From NCBI GenBank assembly GCA_034506335.1, contig JAPDPR010000032.1, positions 1 through 41,970 of the forward strand: 41,970 nt of DNA. The letters run 5' to 3'. This DNA comes from a candidate division KSB1 bacterium (lineage in GTDB: Bacteria > Zhuqueibacterota > Zhuqueibacteria > JANLFK01 > Oleimicrobiaceae). The first letter of the stretch is position 1, and each line of letters begins with the position of its first letter. The notes beneath the pieces were generated by a model. The model was not told the DNA's origin. It ran no database searches and was given only the letters and a program-made list of their open reading frames with translations. Shown piece by piece: positions 22,449 through 31,445 of the stretch. A program made the position numbers and the translations under genes.

Positions 22449-24470
22449 ATGAGCCCCCGGAGAAGGGTGGCATTGTTCGTCTGCTTGCTGATAGCCGTAG
22501 CAGGGTGTGGCGGGCCGCTTGCTACCCACAAGCAGCAAGCCATGGTGACCCAGAAAACAACGGAGCTCCGCGTGGATCCTTCGGTCGCTCGGCTGGTGAT
22601 TCGCGGGGCGACGGCTGAAGCTCTGCGTGACCTCCCCAGCGCCCTCGCCGCGTACCAAGAAGCCGCGCTGCACGCCCCCAATTCCTTCGGCATCCAGATG
22701 GCCTTAGGGGAACTGTACTTGCGCCTTGGCAAGACAGAAAGCGGGCTCATCTGCTTGCGAAAAGCGGCACAACTTGACCCACAGAACCCGGATGTACACG
22801 CGCTTCTCGGCAATATCTACGCCGAGCAGAGGCAGTACGAACTGGCGGAAAACGAATTCCGCATCCTGCACCAGCTTGATCCCGGAGATTTGGAGGCGCT
22901 TGGCAAGTTAGTCAACCTCATGCTCGCACAGGGCAAGACCGCCGCCGCTTTACAGCAGGTCCAGCGGGCAGCCAAGTACCTGCCGCAGGATGCGGACTTT
23001 TTTGTGCAGGTAGGGAATCTGTTCTTCCAGAGACGAGGCTATGCGCAGGCCCGCGAGCTGTACCGAATGGCATTGGTAGCAGAGCCAAAGGCTGAGACCC
23101 CCTACTTGGCCATGGCTGCGGCTTTCAAGGCAGAAGGCGATACCGCCCAAGCAATCGCGTGGTACCGCAAAGCTCTCGGCGTGAACCCGAGGTTCGAAGA
23201 GGCACGAAATGAGCTGCGTGCCCTCTATGCCGAGGGCAAAAGGTGGGACGAAGCCCTCGCGTTCTTCCGTGAACTCATCAAGGCGGACTCGAGTGAGGTT
23301 GAGCACTGGCTGGACTTGGGCCGCGTGCACATCATGAAAGGAGACACCCTGGCCGCCTTGCAAGTGTTCGCCCAGGCGCACGAACGTTTCCCCGACGACC
23401 AGCGCACCCCTGTGGCCTTGGGGCTCCTCCAGGAAGGCTTGCGCGACACTGCCGCAGCAGTGGCCACCTATCGTCAGGCTCTCCACACCCACCCAGACTT
23501 TGCGCGTGTACGGAAGCTGCTGCGGAACCTCTTTGTGGCTCGCCGGCAGTGGGATCAGGCTATTGAGCTGTACAAGGAGGCCTGCGCCCGCGATACGACG
23601 GACGTGCTGAGCGCCCTGGAGGTCGGGGACCTCTATTTTGAGATGGGAGACACTACCGCCGCTCTACGCCACGTTGCTGCTCTTGCGGAGCGTTTCCCTA
23701 AGGATTGGCGGGTGCCCTTCTCTGCTGGGCGCATGGAGTTTAGGCGCAGGCACTGGTCAGAGGCGGCGAAGCACTTCCAGCAGGTGGTGACGCTGAACGA
23801 GCGCGTGCAGCCTGCCTGGTCCCTTTTGGGGCGCTGTCACATCCTGCGCAACGACCTGGAGCAAGCCGAGCAAATCTTCCGCAAGTCAGTCGCCCTTTTC
23901 CCCGAAGATGGAGAATTGAACTTTCTTCTTGGCTCCGTGCTGAGCCAGATGCGCAAGCCGGCGGATGCGCTCCCGTTCATCACCAAGGCCCTTGAAGGGA
24001 ATGAAGAAAACGTGCAGGTCCTTCTGGCGTTGGCGGCGTGCTATTCCGAGCTGCGCCGCGACGAGGAAGCCGATTCCGTCTACGCCAAGATTCTGGACCT
24101 CGACCCGGACAATCCCACGGCTCTCAACAACTATAGCTATAGCCTGGCAGAGCGCGGGATCCGCCTGGAAGAGGCATTGGTCATGGTAGAAAAGGCCCTG
24201 CAGGCAGAGCCAGAAAACGGCGCCTTCCTGGACACGATGGGGTGGGTCTACTTCAAGATGGGTAACTACCACAAGGCGCTGGAGTACATTCTGAGATCCG
24301 TGCAAGTGCGCCCGGGGTCGGCAGAGGTGATAGAGCACCTGGGGGACGTATACGAAAAGCTGGGCGAGCGCGGCAGCGCCCTGCAGTACTGGAAGAAAGC
24401 CCTGGAACTTGACCCGTCCCGGACCCATTTGGAACAAAAACTGAGGGGGGGCACCGACACGCGTCCATGA
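22449..24470 (+). CDS. TPR-repeat lipoprotein, first gene of the glycan operon
   Basis: The product has 673 residues. The signal MSPRRRVALFVCLLIAVAGC ends in a lipobox, with Cys20 as the lipid site. The mature protein is a long solenoid of about 16 tetratricopeptide repeats, with consensus residues clear in LGELYLRLGKTESGLICLRKAAQLDPQNP, LLGNIYAEQRQYELAENEFRIL and MGWVYFKMGNYHKALEYILRSVQ. It would serve as a scaffold on the periplasmic face of a membrane. Of three near-by ATGs (22416, 22431, 22449) the third has GAGGA 6 nt upstream and begins the signal peptide. Its stop overlaps the next gene by ATGA. As the leading gene of a glycosyltransferase operon, it may organise glycan export or assembly. 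Confidence 0.85.
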   Translation: MSPRRRVALFVCLLIAVAGCGGPLATHKQQAMVTQKTTELRVDPSVARLVIRGATAEALRDLPSALAAYQEAALHAPNSFGIQMALGELYLRLGKTESGLICLRKAAQLDPQNPDVHALLGNIYAEQRQYELAENEFRILHQLDPGDLEALGKLVNLMLAQGKTAAALQQVQRAAKYLPQDADFFVQVGNLFFQRRGYAQARELYRMALVAEPKAETPYLAMAAAFKAEGDTAQAIAWYRKALGVNPRFEEARNELRALYAEGKRWDEALAFFRELIKADSSEVEHWLDLGRVHIMKGDTLAALQVFAQAHERFPDDQRTPVALGLLQEGLRDTAAAVATYRQALHTHPDFARVRKLLRNLFVARRQWDQAIELYKEACARDTTDVLSALEVGDLYFEMGDTTAALRHVAALAERFPKDWRVPFSAGRMEFRRRHWSEAAKHFQQVVTLNERVQPAWSLLGRCHILRNDLEQAEQIFRKSVALFPEDGELNFLLGSVLSQMRKPADALPFITKALEGNEENVQVLLALAACYSELRRDEEADSVYAKILDLDPDNPTALNNYSYSLAERGIRLEEALVMVEKALQAEPENGAFLDTMGWVYFKMGNYHKALEYILRSVQVRPGSAEVIEHLGDVYEKLGERGSALQYWKKALELDPSRTHLEQKLRGGTDTRP

Positions 24471-25288
24471 GCGGCCTCACTTTCCACTGGCATGCACCTT
24501 TCGGACGACTGTTCGCCGTAGCCTTCGGGTTCACTGCGTGCCTCGGCCTATCGTTGATTCTTGCGTGCGCCCCTACCGCGCGACGGGCCGAGCGGGACTT
24601 TTCCCGCCTTACCATCGCCGACCTTCAGCGCGAGATCAACAGCAACGTCGGCAAGCTAAAGACCTTGCGCGGCGTGGCACGCATCTCCTTCGAGTCGCCG
24701 TCCGCAGGCTTCGCGGCGAACTCACAGATCGCCGTGCGCCTGCCGGATTCAGCTTCCATTAAGTTGGAAGCGCTCTTCGGACTGGATGTGGCCTCCCTCG
24801 TCATTTTCGGACAGTCCTTTGCCGTGTATGTGCCGTCGGAAAAGCGCGTGTACAAAGGGAGCCTCGATCACCTCCGCTACCTCGAACCTTTTGGGCTTTC
24901 ACTGGAAGGTCAGGTGCTGCTCCGGGCATTGACGGGCCTGGTGCCCCTGCCCGCGGCAACGACGCACCTGAAAGGTGCCGACCACGACGGGCTGCTGCTG
25001 GAGGCCGAGCAGGAGGAAGGCGTGTATCGCTACTGGGTTGAACCGCATCATCGCTTGGTCTGCCGAGTAGAGTTTGTGGACGCGGAACTGGGGCTGCTGT
25101 ACCGCCTCAGCTTCAGCCGTTTCGCCAGAACCTCTGGCATCGTCTTGCCGCAGATGGTGACCCTGGAGCGACCCCAGTCGGGTGAGCGCGTTACCCTTTT
25201 CTACGTGCAGCGCGCCTTGAACGTTGACCCTCGCACCTTGAAGGTGGGCCACAAGCTCCCTGCGGGCGTCGAGGAGGTGGTCCTATGA
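24467..25288 (+). CDS. DUF4292-type LolB-like lipoprotein
   Basis: 273 residues with a lipoprotein signal (LSLILAC, Cys34). The mature sequence fits the DUF4292/LolB-like half-barrel: LQREINSNVGKLKTLRGVARISFESP, AVRLPDSASIKLEALFGLDVASLVIFGQSFAVYVPSEKRVYKG, RYWVEPHHRLVCRVEFVDAELGLLYRLSFSRF and GIVLPQMVTLERPQSGERVTLFY. Members bind lipids or help to place lipoproteins in the outer membrane; in FCB genomes they often follow a TPR protein, as here. It starts in the ATGA overlap with the TPR gene and ends in an ATGA overlap with the glycosyltransferase, so all are translated together. A direct role in carrying a lipid-linked glycan is a speculation. Confidence 0.75.
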   Translation: MSGLTFHWHAPFGRLFAVAFGFTACLGLSLILACAPTARRAERDFSRLTIADLQREINSNVGKLKTLRGVARISFESPSAGFAANSQIAVRLPDSASIKLEALFGLDVASLVIFGQSFAVYVPSEKRVYKGSLDHLRYLEPFGLSLEGQVLLRALTGLVPLPAATTHLKGADHDGLLLEAEQEEGVYRYWVEPHHRLVCRVEFVDAELGLLYRLSFSRFARTSGIVLPQMVTLERPQSGERVTLFYVQRALNVDPRTLKVGHKLPAGVEEVVL

Positions 25289-26295
25289 AAGGCAAAGCCG
25301 ACGGATGTGCGCTGTCGGTGGTGGTGCCGCTGTACAACGAGGCGGAATCCCTGGAACCGCTCTACCGCGAGATTGTTGCCGCTGCGGACAAGAGCGTACC
25401 TTCTTTTGAAATCATCTTTGTCGACGACGGGTCGTGCGACGATTCGCTCGGGAGGCTGCGCAGGCTGGCAGCACAGGACAGCCGTGTCAAGGTCATTTCG
25501 CTGCGCAGCAACTGCGGCAAATCGGCGGCGCTGGCGGTTGGCTTCGCCCACGTCCAAGGTGAGTCAGTGATTACCATGGACGGCGACTTACAAGATGACC
25601 CAGCGGAAATACCCCGTTTGCTGGCTACGTTGGAGCAGGGATGGGACTTGGTCTCCGGATGGAAGAAGAAGCGCCACGACCCGTGGCGAAAACGGTGGAG
25701 TTCCAAGTGGTTTAACCTCGTCACCTCCATGCTGAGCGGCCTGAGGCTGCACGACTTTAACTGCGGGCTGAAGGCGTATCGCCGCGAGGTGGTGCGCAGC
25801 ATACGCGTCTACGGGCAGCTGCATCGTTTCTTGCCGGTGTTGGCACATTGGCAGGGGTTCAGAGTCACCGAGCAGGTAGTACATCATCGCCCAAGGCGTT
25901 TTGGCAAGACCAAGTTCGGCCCCTGGCGCTTTTTCGCCGGTTTTTTCGATTTGCTGACGGTGATGTTCCTGATGCGGTTCAACAGGCGGCCCATGCATCT
26001 GTTTGGCTTTCTGGGGCTGCTGTGCTTCACGGCCGGGAGCATCATAACCCTCTACCTGGCAATCATGCGACTATTCTACGCCGTATATTTGAGCAATCGC
26101 CCGCTTCTCTTCCTGGGCATCTTGCTCACTATCGTCGGGATCCAATTTGTGTCTATTGGCCTACTGGGCGAGATGATCGCCGAGTCGCGCGCTGCCGACA
26201 GAGGCTACCCAATCCGCCTCAAGATCGGCTGGGACGAACCACCTAAGGGCAAGTCTGCACAGCGGACGAGAGCACACTATTCACGAGGACGATGA
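25285..26295 (+). CDS. GT2 glycosyltransferase, dolichyl/undecaprenyl-phosphate sugar synthase-like
   Basis: The product has 336 residues. The GT-A fold motifs are SVVVPLYNEAESL, IIFVDDGSCDDS (nucleotide-sugar binding) and the metal-binding MDGDLQDDPAE, with the acceptor-region HRFLPVLAHWQG and RRFGKTKFGPWRF. Two transmembrane helices close the protein (about 236-262 and 272-297). This layout matches GT2 enzymes of the DPM1/ArnC/GtrB type, which transfer a sugar from a nucleotide donor onto a polyprenyl phosphate at the inner membrane. The sugar cannot be read from sequence. It is coupled by ATGA overlaps to both neighbours and is the likely lipid-carrier loading step of the pathway. Confidence 0.9.
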   Translation: MKGKADGCALSVVVPLYNEAESLEPLYREIVAAADKSVPSFEIIFVDDGSCDDSLGRLRRLAAQDSRVKVISLRSNCGKSAALAVGFAHVQGESVITMDGDLQDDPAEIPRLLATLEQGWDLVSGWKKKRHDPWRKRWSSKWFNLVTSMLSGLRLHDFNCGLKAYRREVVRSIRVYGQLHRFLPVLAHWQGFRVTEQVVHHRPRRFGKTKFGPWRFFAGFFDLLTVMFLMRFNRRPMHLFGFLGLLCFTAGSIITLYLAIMRLFYAVYLSNRPLLFLGILLTIVGIQFVSIGLLGEMIAESRAADRGYPIRLKIGWDEPPKGKSAQRTRAHYSRGR

Positions 26296-27386
26296 CATCC
26301 ACCTATCGTGCTGACTGCCGCCACTTTCGTGGAGATGTGCCGTGTGCCCCGCACAAGGCCCACCAAGTCCATTGCCCCTCCTGCTCGTGGTACGAGCCGA
26401 CTCATGGGCGGATTCTCATCATCAAGTTGGGGGCTGTGGGCGACGTGATTCGCTCCACGCCCATCCTTCACCCTCTGCGCCGCGATTACCCTCACGCGGT
26501 AATCCATTGGCTCACCCACACACCCGAGGTGGTGCCGGCCGTTGTGCACCGCATCCACCGCTGGCGGCTTGAGGACATCCTGTATCTGCAGGCCACGGAA
26601 TTTGAGCTGGTCATAAACCTGGACAAGGACCAAGAAGCCTGCGCCTTGGCCAGCATGTTGCGCGCTAAGCACAAGCGCGGGTTTCTGCTCAAGAACGGTG
26701 TGCCCGCCCCAGCGGATGCCGCGGCAGAACAAAAGTTCCTCACTGGCCTTTTTGACGACCTAGCCAAAGCCAACACCAAATCCTACCCGCAGGAGCTTTT
26801 TGAGATTTGCGGCTATACCTTTGCTGGCGAGCCCTACATTCTGGATAACTTTGCCAAAGACGGGTATCGGTGGGACATACCACAACCACGCCCGCTCGTG
26901 GGCCTCAACACGGGTTGCGGCACACGCTGGAAATCCCGCCTCTGGCCCGAGGAGTACTGGGCTCGGTTGGCTACTGCTTTGCGGGACCGCGGCATTGGCG
27001 TGGTGCTTTTGGGTGGACCACAGGAACACGAGAAGAACCAGCGATTGGCACAGGCTACAGGCGCAGGCTACTTGGGACATTTTCCTCTTCGGCAGTTCAT
27101 CAATTTAGTTGACCAGGTGGACCTGGTGGTGACTGCGGTAACGATGGCTTTGCACGTTGCGATCGGCTTGGGCAAACGGATAGTCCTTTTTAACAACACG
27201 TTTAATCGTTATGAGTTTGAGCTCTACGGCTTGGGGGAGATACTGGAGCCGGACTTTACCTGCGACTGTTTCTACGCCGAGGAGTGTCCTAACAACTGCA
27301 TGCAATACCTGCTCCCAGAAGTCGTGCTGAACAGCTGTCTGCGCCAGCTCCAGAACGTGCGCACTGGGGGAGACCACGGCGCATGA
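26292..27386 (+). CDS. GT9 (ADP-heptose/LPS heptosyltransferase-like) with cysteine motifs
   Basis: The product has 364 residues. The GT9 core shows ILIIKLGAVGDVIRSTPIL, PLVGLNTGCGTRWKSRLWPEEYWARL and VVLLGGPQEHEKNQ, then DLVVTAVTMALHVAIGLGKRIVLFNNTFN, as in heptosyltransferases of LPS core synthesis. The sequence ahead of the core is unusual: CRHFRGDVPC-x9-CPSC (C9, C18, C28, C31), which looks like a metal or iron-sulfur site. Near the C-terminus sits TCDCFYAEECPNNC (C324, C326, C332, C336). The paired clusters could bind one metal site between the lobes. Start and stop overlap the neighbouring genes by ATGA. The acceptor is not known. Confidence 0.88.
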   Translation: MTSTYRADCRHFRGDVPCAPHKAHQVHCPSCSWYEPTHGRILIIKLGAVGDVIRSTPILHPLRRDYPHAVIHWLTHTPEVVPAVVHRIHRWRLEDILYLQATEFELVINLDKDQEACALASMLRAKHKRGFLLKNGVPAPADAAAEQKFLTGLFDDLAKANTKSYPQELFEICGYTFAGEPYILDNFAKDGYRWDIPQPRPLVGLNTGCGTRWKSRLWPEEYWARLATALRDRGIGVVLLGGPQEHEKNQRLAQATGAGYLGHFPLRQFINLVDQVDLVVTAVTMALHVAIGLGKRIVLFNNTFNRYEFELYGLGEILEPDFTCDCFYAEECPNNCMQYLLPEVVLNSCLRQLQNVRTGGDHGA

Positions 27387-28513
27387 GGATTGTCCTCGTT
27401 GGCACCGCGTACCCCCTGCGCGGGGGGATTGCCCACTACAACGCCCTCCTTTACCGCACGCTGCGGGAACGGGGCCACCAGGTACACTTCATCTCGTTTA
27501 GCCGTCAGTACCCCTCCCTGCTTTTCCCTGGTCGCACGCAGAAGGACACCGGCGAAGAGGCAATCCCCATCCCTGCCGAACCACTTCTCGATTCAATAGG
27601 CCCTGTCTCCTGGTTGCGCGTGGCGCTGCGCATCCGCCAGTATGCGCCGGACATGGTCATTTTCAAATATTGGATGCCGTTCTTCGCCCCGTGCTATGCC
27701 GCGGTGGCATTTCTGACCAAGCTCCTTCACCACACGCGCATTCTTTACATTTGCGACAACATTGTGCCCCACGAACGAACGGTATTTGACGCACCGCTCA
27801 CCCGCCTAGCGCTCGCCTATGTTGACCACTTTGTGGTAATGTCCGACACCGTGCACCAAGACTTGTTGTCCTTTGTTCCGGGTGCCGACGTGAAACGGGT
27901 GCCACATCCCGTGTATAGTATCTTCGGCGAGGCAGTGCCTAAGGCAGAGGCCCGTCGCCGGCTTGGGCTGGGGGAAGGCCCTCTCATCCTCTTTTTTGGC
28001 TACGTGCGCGCCTACAAGGGACTGCATGTGCTCTTGGAAGCAATGGCGGAGGTGCTGCGCAAGATCCCTGCCCGGTTGTTGGTTGCGGGCGAGTTCTACA
28101 GCGACAAGTCGACCTATCTGGAGTTGGTTGAAAGGCTTGGGCTGTCCTCAGCTGTCACCATCGTGGATGAATTCATCCCCAATCAGGATGTGAAGCTTTA
28201 CTACTGCGCTGCCGATGTGGTGGTGCTGCCTTACCTTTCGGCGACGCAGAGCGGCATTGTGCAGATAGCCTACAACTTTAACACGCCGGTAATTACCACC
28301 AATGTGGGCGGGCTCCCGGACGAGGTACTCGATGGCGTCACTGGTTTTGTCGTGCCCGCCGGCGACCCGAGGGCCCTGGCCAATGCCATTGTGGCCTTTT
28401 TCCGAGAAAAGCGGGGTCCCCAGTTCGCAGCCCAGATCGCGCGCCATAAGGAGCGATACTCGTGGGATCAGCTGGCGCAGGCTATAGAGGCATTTGTCCG
28501 GCCACGAGCATGA
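27383..28513 (+). CDS. GT4 family glycosyltransferase
   Basis: 376 residues. GT-B architecture: an N-terminal half beginning MRIVLVGTAYPLRGGIAHYNALLYRTL and a C-terminal nucleotide-sugar-binding half with LILFFGYVRAYKGLHVLLEAM, VDEFIPNQDVKLYYCAADVVVLPYLSATQSGIVQIAYNFNTPVITT and the closing VGGLPDEVLDGVTGFVVPAGD. In GT4 the sequence following the DVVVLPY segment binds the donor phosphates; here the usual E-x7-E is degenerate (SATQSGIVQIA), a variation seen in some retaining enzymes of this group. It would add a sugar to a lipid-linked or LPS-type acceptor in the cytoplasm. It is coupled by ATGA to both neighbours. Confidence 0.9.
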   Translation: MRIVLVGTAYPLRGGIAHYNALLYRTLRERGHQVHFISFSRQYPSLLFPGRTQKDTGEEAIPIPAEPLLDSIGPVSWLRVALRIRQYAPDMVIFKYWMPFFAPCYAAVAFLTKLLHHTRILYICDNIVPHERTVFDAPLTRLALAYVDHFVVMSDTVHQDLLSFVPGADVKRVPHPVYSIFGEAVPKAEARRRLGLGEGPLILFFGYVRAYKGLHVLLEAMAEVLRKIPARLLVAGEFYSDKSTYLELVERLGLSSAVTIVDEFIPNQDVKLYYCAADVVVLPYLSATQSGIVQIAYNFNTPVITTNVGGLPDEVLDGVTGFVVPAGDPRALANAIVAFFREKRGPQFAAQIARHKERYSWDQLAQAIEAFVRPRA

Positions 28514-29892
28514 ACGAGCCGCTGCCCAACGGCCTCTCCTCGAGGTGCTCCAGCCAAGTGCGGAAGAAGGTACTGGTGGTGACCTACTACTTTCCGCCCA
28601 GCGGCGGCGCCGGCGTCCAGAGAACACTGAAGTTCGTCAAGTACCTGCCCGCTTCTGGGTGGCTGCCAGTTGTGCTCACGGCCCGAAACGCCGACTATCC
28701 TGCTTATGACCCCACCCTGGCGGCGGAAGTGCCCCCCGAAGTACCCGTGCTCCGGTCGCGCATTGTAGAGCCCTATCGCGTCTACCGTCGGCTGACCGGC
28801 CGCCGGCTGGATGAGCCCATGGACATCGCCGCGCTCACACGGGATGAACACCAGCGCCGTTCTCTCCGCGAACGCCTCGCGGAGGCGGTGCGTAACTGGC
28901 TGTTCATCCCAGATGCCAGGGTTGGGTGGGTGCCTTTTGCCGTGTATAAGGGGCTACAGGCGGTTCGCCACCACCAGGTGCAGGCCATCTATAGCTCCGC
29001 TCCTCCCTACTCGTGCCATCTGATCGGCCTCTGTCTCTCGCTTCTAACCGGGCTACCATGGATAGCTGATTTCCGCGACTCCTGGGTAGGATGGCTTTCA
29101 GCGGCGCAAAGGCCGCCTTTGCCGCGCAAAGTGGACCTTTACCTCGAAGAGCGAGTTCTGGCACGCGCCGATGTAGTACTTACGGTGTCCCGAGGCGTGG
29201 CTGAAGACCTGGCCAGCCGTCACCCGGAATTACATGACAGCCGTTGGCACCTGTTACCGAACGGGTACGACGGCGCAGATTACGAGGGTTTGGCGCCCTT
29301 GCTGCGCTCAGGTCGTCTGGTCATCACCTACACCGGCTCTCTTTACGGCCCACGCAATCCGGAGGCCCTGTTGCGGGCAACCAAGCGGCTGATTGCCTCG
29401 AGGCCGGAGATTCGGGACCACCTCCTCCTTCGCTTTGTGGGAAGGACCGGCGGGTTCATCGAGCAGATGCTGCGCGACCCGGCCTTAGCGGGCGTCGTAG
29501 AGCTCGTGCCATACGTGCCGCACCGGGAGAGCCTGCGCTTCCTCCTGTCTTCAGACCTGCTCCTTCTCATCATCGACGATGCGCCCGCCAACAAGGGCAT
29601 CCTCACTGGGAAACTTTATGAATACATTGGTGCGCGCAAGCCAATTCTGGCACTTGCCCCGGAAGGCGAGGCCGCCACGCTGATCCGCAGCCTGGGCCTG
29701 GGCGAGGTGGTGCCGCCTACAGACGACCACGCAATAGAAGAGACGTTGACGCGTGCCTACCATAGGTGGCGGCAGGGAGCCCTCCGGTTGAGCCAAGTTC
29801 AGCAAGAAAAGCTGGAGTTTTTCGATCGCCGCCATCTCACGCGGCAGCTCGCCGCGCTCCTAGACGAACTCGTGCAGGCTGACAACCCTTAG
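28510..29892 (+). CDS. GT4 family glycosyltransferase (WbuB/ExpE7-like)
   Basis: 460 residues. Its N-terminus after a short polar leader is KVLVVTYYFPPSGGAGVQRTLKFVKYLPASGW, the opening of a large group of GT4 enzymes related to surface-polysaccharide transferases. WIADFRDSW, ARADVVLTVSRGVAEDLA and NGYDGADYEG follow, then the donor-binding half with ITYTGSLYGPRNPEALLRA, YVPHRESLRFLLSSDLLLLII and GILTGKLYEYIGARKPILALAP. The ATG at 28510 lies in the ATGA overlap with the previous gene; a longer frame from 28462 is unlikely. It is the last of the six coupled genes. A gap of 336 bases then precedes another glycosyltransferase. Confidence 0.9.
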   Translation: MNEPLPNGLSSRCSSQVRKKVLVVTYYFPPSGGAGVQRTLKFVKYLPASGWLPVVLTARNADYPAYDPTLAAEVPPEVPVLRSRIVEPYRVYRRLTGRRLDEPMDIAALTRDEHQRRSLRERLAEAVRNWLFIPDARVGWVPFAVYKGLQAVRHHQVQAIYSSAPPYSCHLIGLCLSLLTGLPWIADFRDSWVGWLSAAQRPPLPRKVDLYLEERVLARADVVLTVSRGVAEDLASRHPELHDSRWHLLPNGYDGADYEGLAPLLRSGRLVITYTGSLYGPRNPEALLRATKRLIASRPEIRDHLLLRFVGRTGGFIEQMLRDPALAGVVELVPYVPHRESLRFLLSSDLLLLIIDDAPANKGILTGKLYEYIGARKPILALAPEGEAATLIRSLGLGEVVPPTDDHAIEETLTRAYHRWRQGALRLSQVQQEKLEFFDRRHLTRQLAALLDELVQADNP

Positions 29893-30228
29893 CTCCACCA
29901 TGGTGACGCCTATAGCTAAAGCGCGGAATCAACTCCAGAGGGGGAGTCTCAGCCGGAAACACAGGTTCACTCCTGGGTCTGCGGCAGTCCGCTCGATGGC
30001 CGACGATGCTGGGGAGAGAAGCGTTCCTCCACCGCGAGGCAACAAGTGCGCGCCAGAGCACCAGCGTGCTCACACCGTGTGGTCAACCGGCATGCGGTGG
30101 CGACAATTCTGGGGCACGTTTTCCCCAGCCACCGGCGATGCCCGTGCTTCGTCGTGGCCGGTTTGGTCCACGTGGCGTCCGCAGGAACCATAAGAGTCAA
30201 GTGAGGAACAGAACAAGTCTTTCCTGCC
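29893..30228. other. gene-free stretch between glycosyltransferase genes
   Basis: 336 bases between two same-strand glycosyltransferases in an otherwise tightly packed cluster. The open frames here have no start signals or family pattern. I saw no promoter consensus, strong hairpin or tRNA. It could be a relic of a deleted gene, which would explain the break in the coupled chain. Confidence 0.35.
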
Positions 30229-31395
30229 ATGCAACAAGGACCCTTGCGTAAGCTTCGCTTGCTTTATCTGGCCGACCCCGCCGCCATCCATGTGCAGCGC
30301 TGGCTGCGCTATTTTGCCGCTGAGGGGCACAGTGTTTACCTTGTGCCTTACCCCGATTCGTTTGCTTTTGTGCCCCCTGGGTCCTTGCCTGGCGTGCAGG
30401 TGCTGAGGCCAGCCAGGCTGTTGCGACGGTTTGCTCACCTGCGTCCAGGCTTGACACCCAAGGTCCTGATAGTCGCGAACGTCCTGTGCGCACGCAGAAC
30501 AATCCGCCGTTTCCATATCGACCTGCTCCACGCGCACTATCTCTCTGGCAACGGCTGGATCGGTATGCTCAGCGGCTTCCATCCTTTCGTGGCGACCGCC
30601 TGGGGGTCTGACCTGAATGTGGACCCACAACGTTCGCCGCTCTACCGCACGCTGACTGCCCACGCAGCGCGTCGTGCTGATCTACTGACTGCCAACTCCG
30701 AAGACCTTTGCCGCAAGTTGGTGGCCTTGGGTGTGGAGCCGAGCAGGGTGCACCTGATCCAAGGGGGATTGGAACTGGCGCGCTTTCCTTTCGTACGCGG
30801 CAACGCAGCACTGCGCCGTTCCCTGGGTATTGGCGACGGGCCGGTGGTGCTGAGCACACGCATGTTGGGAGCCGTCTATAACTTGGACGTTGTGGTCGCG
30901 GCAATTCCCAAGGTGCTCGAAGATGTGCCGAGTGCAAAATTCGTGTTTGCCTACCGCGGCACGCCTAGCCAAGAGCAAGCGCTGCGGGAGCTGGTAAGGA
31001 ATTGGAAGGTTGAGCATGCGGTGCGGCTCTTGGGCCCTGTGGATAACGCACAGATTGCCGGCCTCTACCACCTCGCCGAGGTCTTTGTCTCGGTTCCTTC
31101 GTCAGAGGGGATGCCTGGCTCCCTCACGGAGGCAATGGCCTGCGGGGCTGTTCCCGTGCTCAGCGACTTGCCTTACGTGCGCGAATGGATTGAGCCTGGG
31201 CGCAACGGGCTTGTGGTGCCGGTGCGCGAGGCAGGGGCTCTCGCAGAGGCCATCGTCTGGCTTTTGCGCCACCCGCGCGAAAGGGGTGCGATTGCCCGCC
31301 GTAACCGCATGTTGGTGGAACAGAAGGCGGACCATCGCCTGTGGATGAAGCGTGTCGAGGAGCTTTACCGCTCCTTGCTTGCTGCAGCAACCTAA
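30229..31395 (+). CDS. GT4 family glycosyltransferase
   Basis: 388 residues. The N-terminal acceptor half contains LRLLYLADPAAIHVQRWLRYFAAEGHSVYLV, IDLLHAHYLSGNGWIGML and VATAWGSDLNVDP (the HxH and GSD motifs typical of GT4). The donor half shows VVLSTRMLGAVYNLDVVVAAIPKVL, HAVRLLGPVDNAQIAGLYHLAEVFVSVPSSEGMPGSLTEAMACG with the E-x7-E donor motif, and PGRNGLVVPVREAGALAEAI. It should be a retaining sugar transferase of envelope glycan assembly. The start ATG has a weak ribosome-binding site. The gene lies 50 bases ahead of gatE on the same strand, so the two are probably transcribed together although unrelated in function. Confidence 0.9.
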   Translation: MQQGPLRKLRLLYLADPAAIHVQRWLRYFAAEGHSVYLVPYPDSFAFVPPGSLPGVQVLRPARLLRRFAHLRPGLTPKVLIVANVLCARRTIRRFHIDLLHAHYLSGNGWIGMLSGFHPFVATAWGSDLNVDPQRSPLYRTLTAHAARRADLLTANSEDLCRKLVALGVEPSRVHLIQGGLELARFPFVRGNAALRRSLGIGDGPVVLSTRMLGAVYNLDVVVAAIPKVLEDVPSAKFVFAYRGTPSQEQALRELVRNWKVEHAVRLLGPVDNAQIAGLYHLAEVFVSVPSSEGMPGSLTEAMACGAVPVLSDLPYVREWIEPGRNGLVVPVREAGALAEAIVWLLRHPRERGAIARRNRMLVEQKADHRLWMKRVEELYRSLLAAAT

Positions 31396-31445
31396 CGAGC
31401 AGATGCCAGGACAATGGACACCCAGGACCTTTGCAACGAGGCGCC

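Noticed and set aside
29900..30193. 97-codon open frame between glycosyltransferases
   Set aside because: No start signal, low-complexity composition and no recognisable fold; treated as non-coding.
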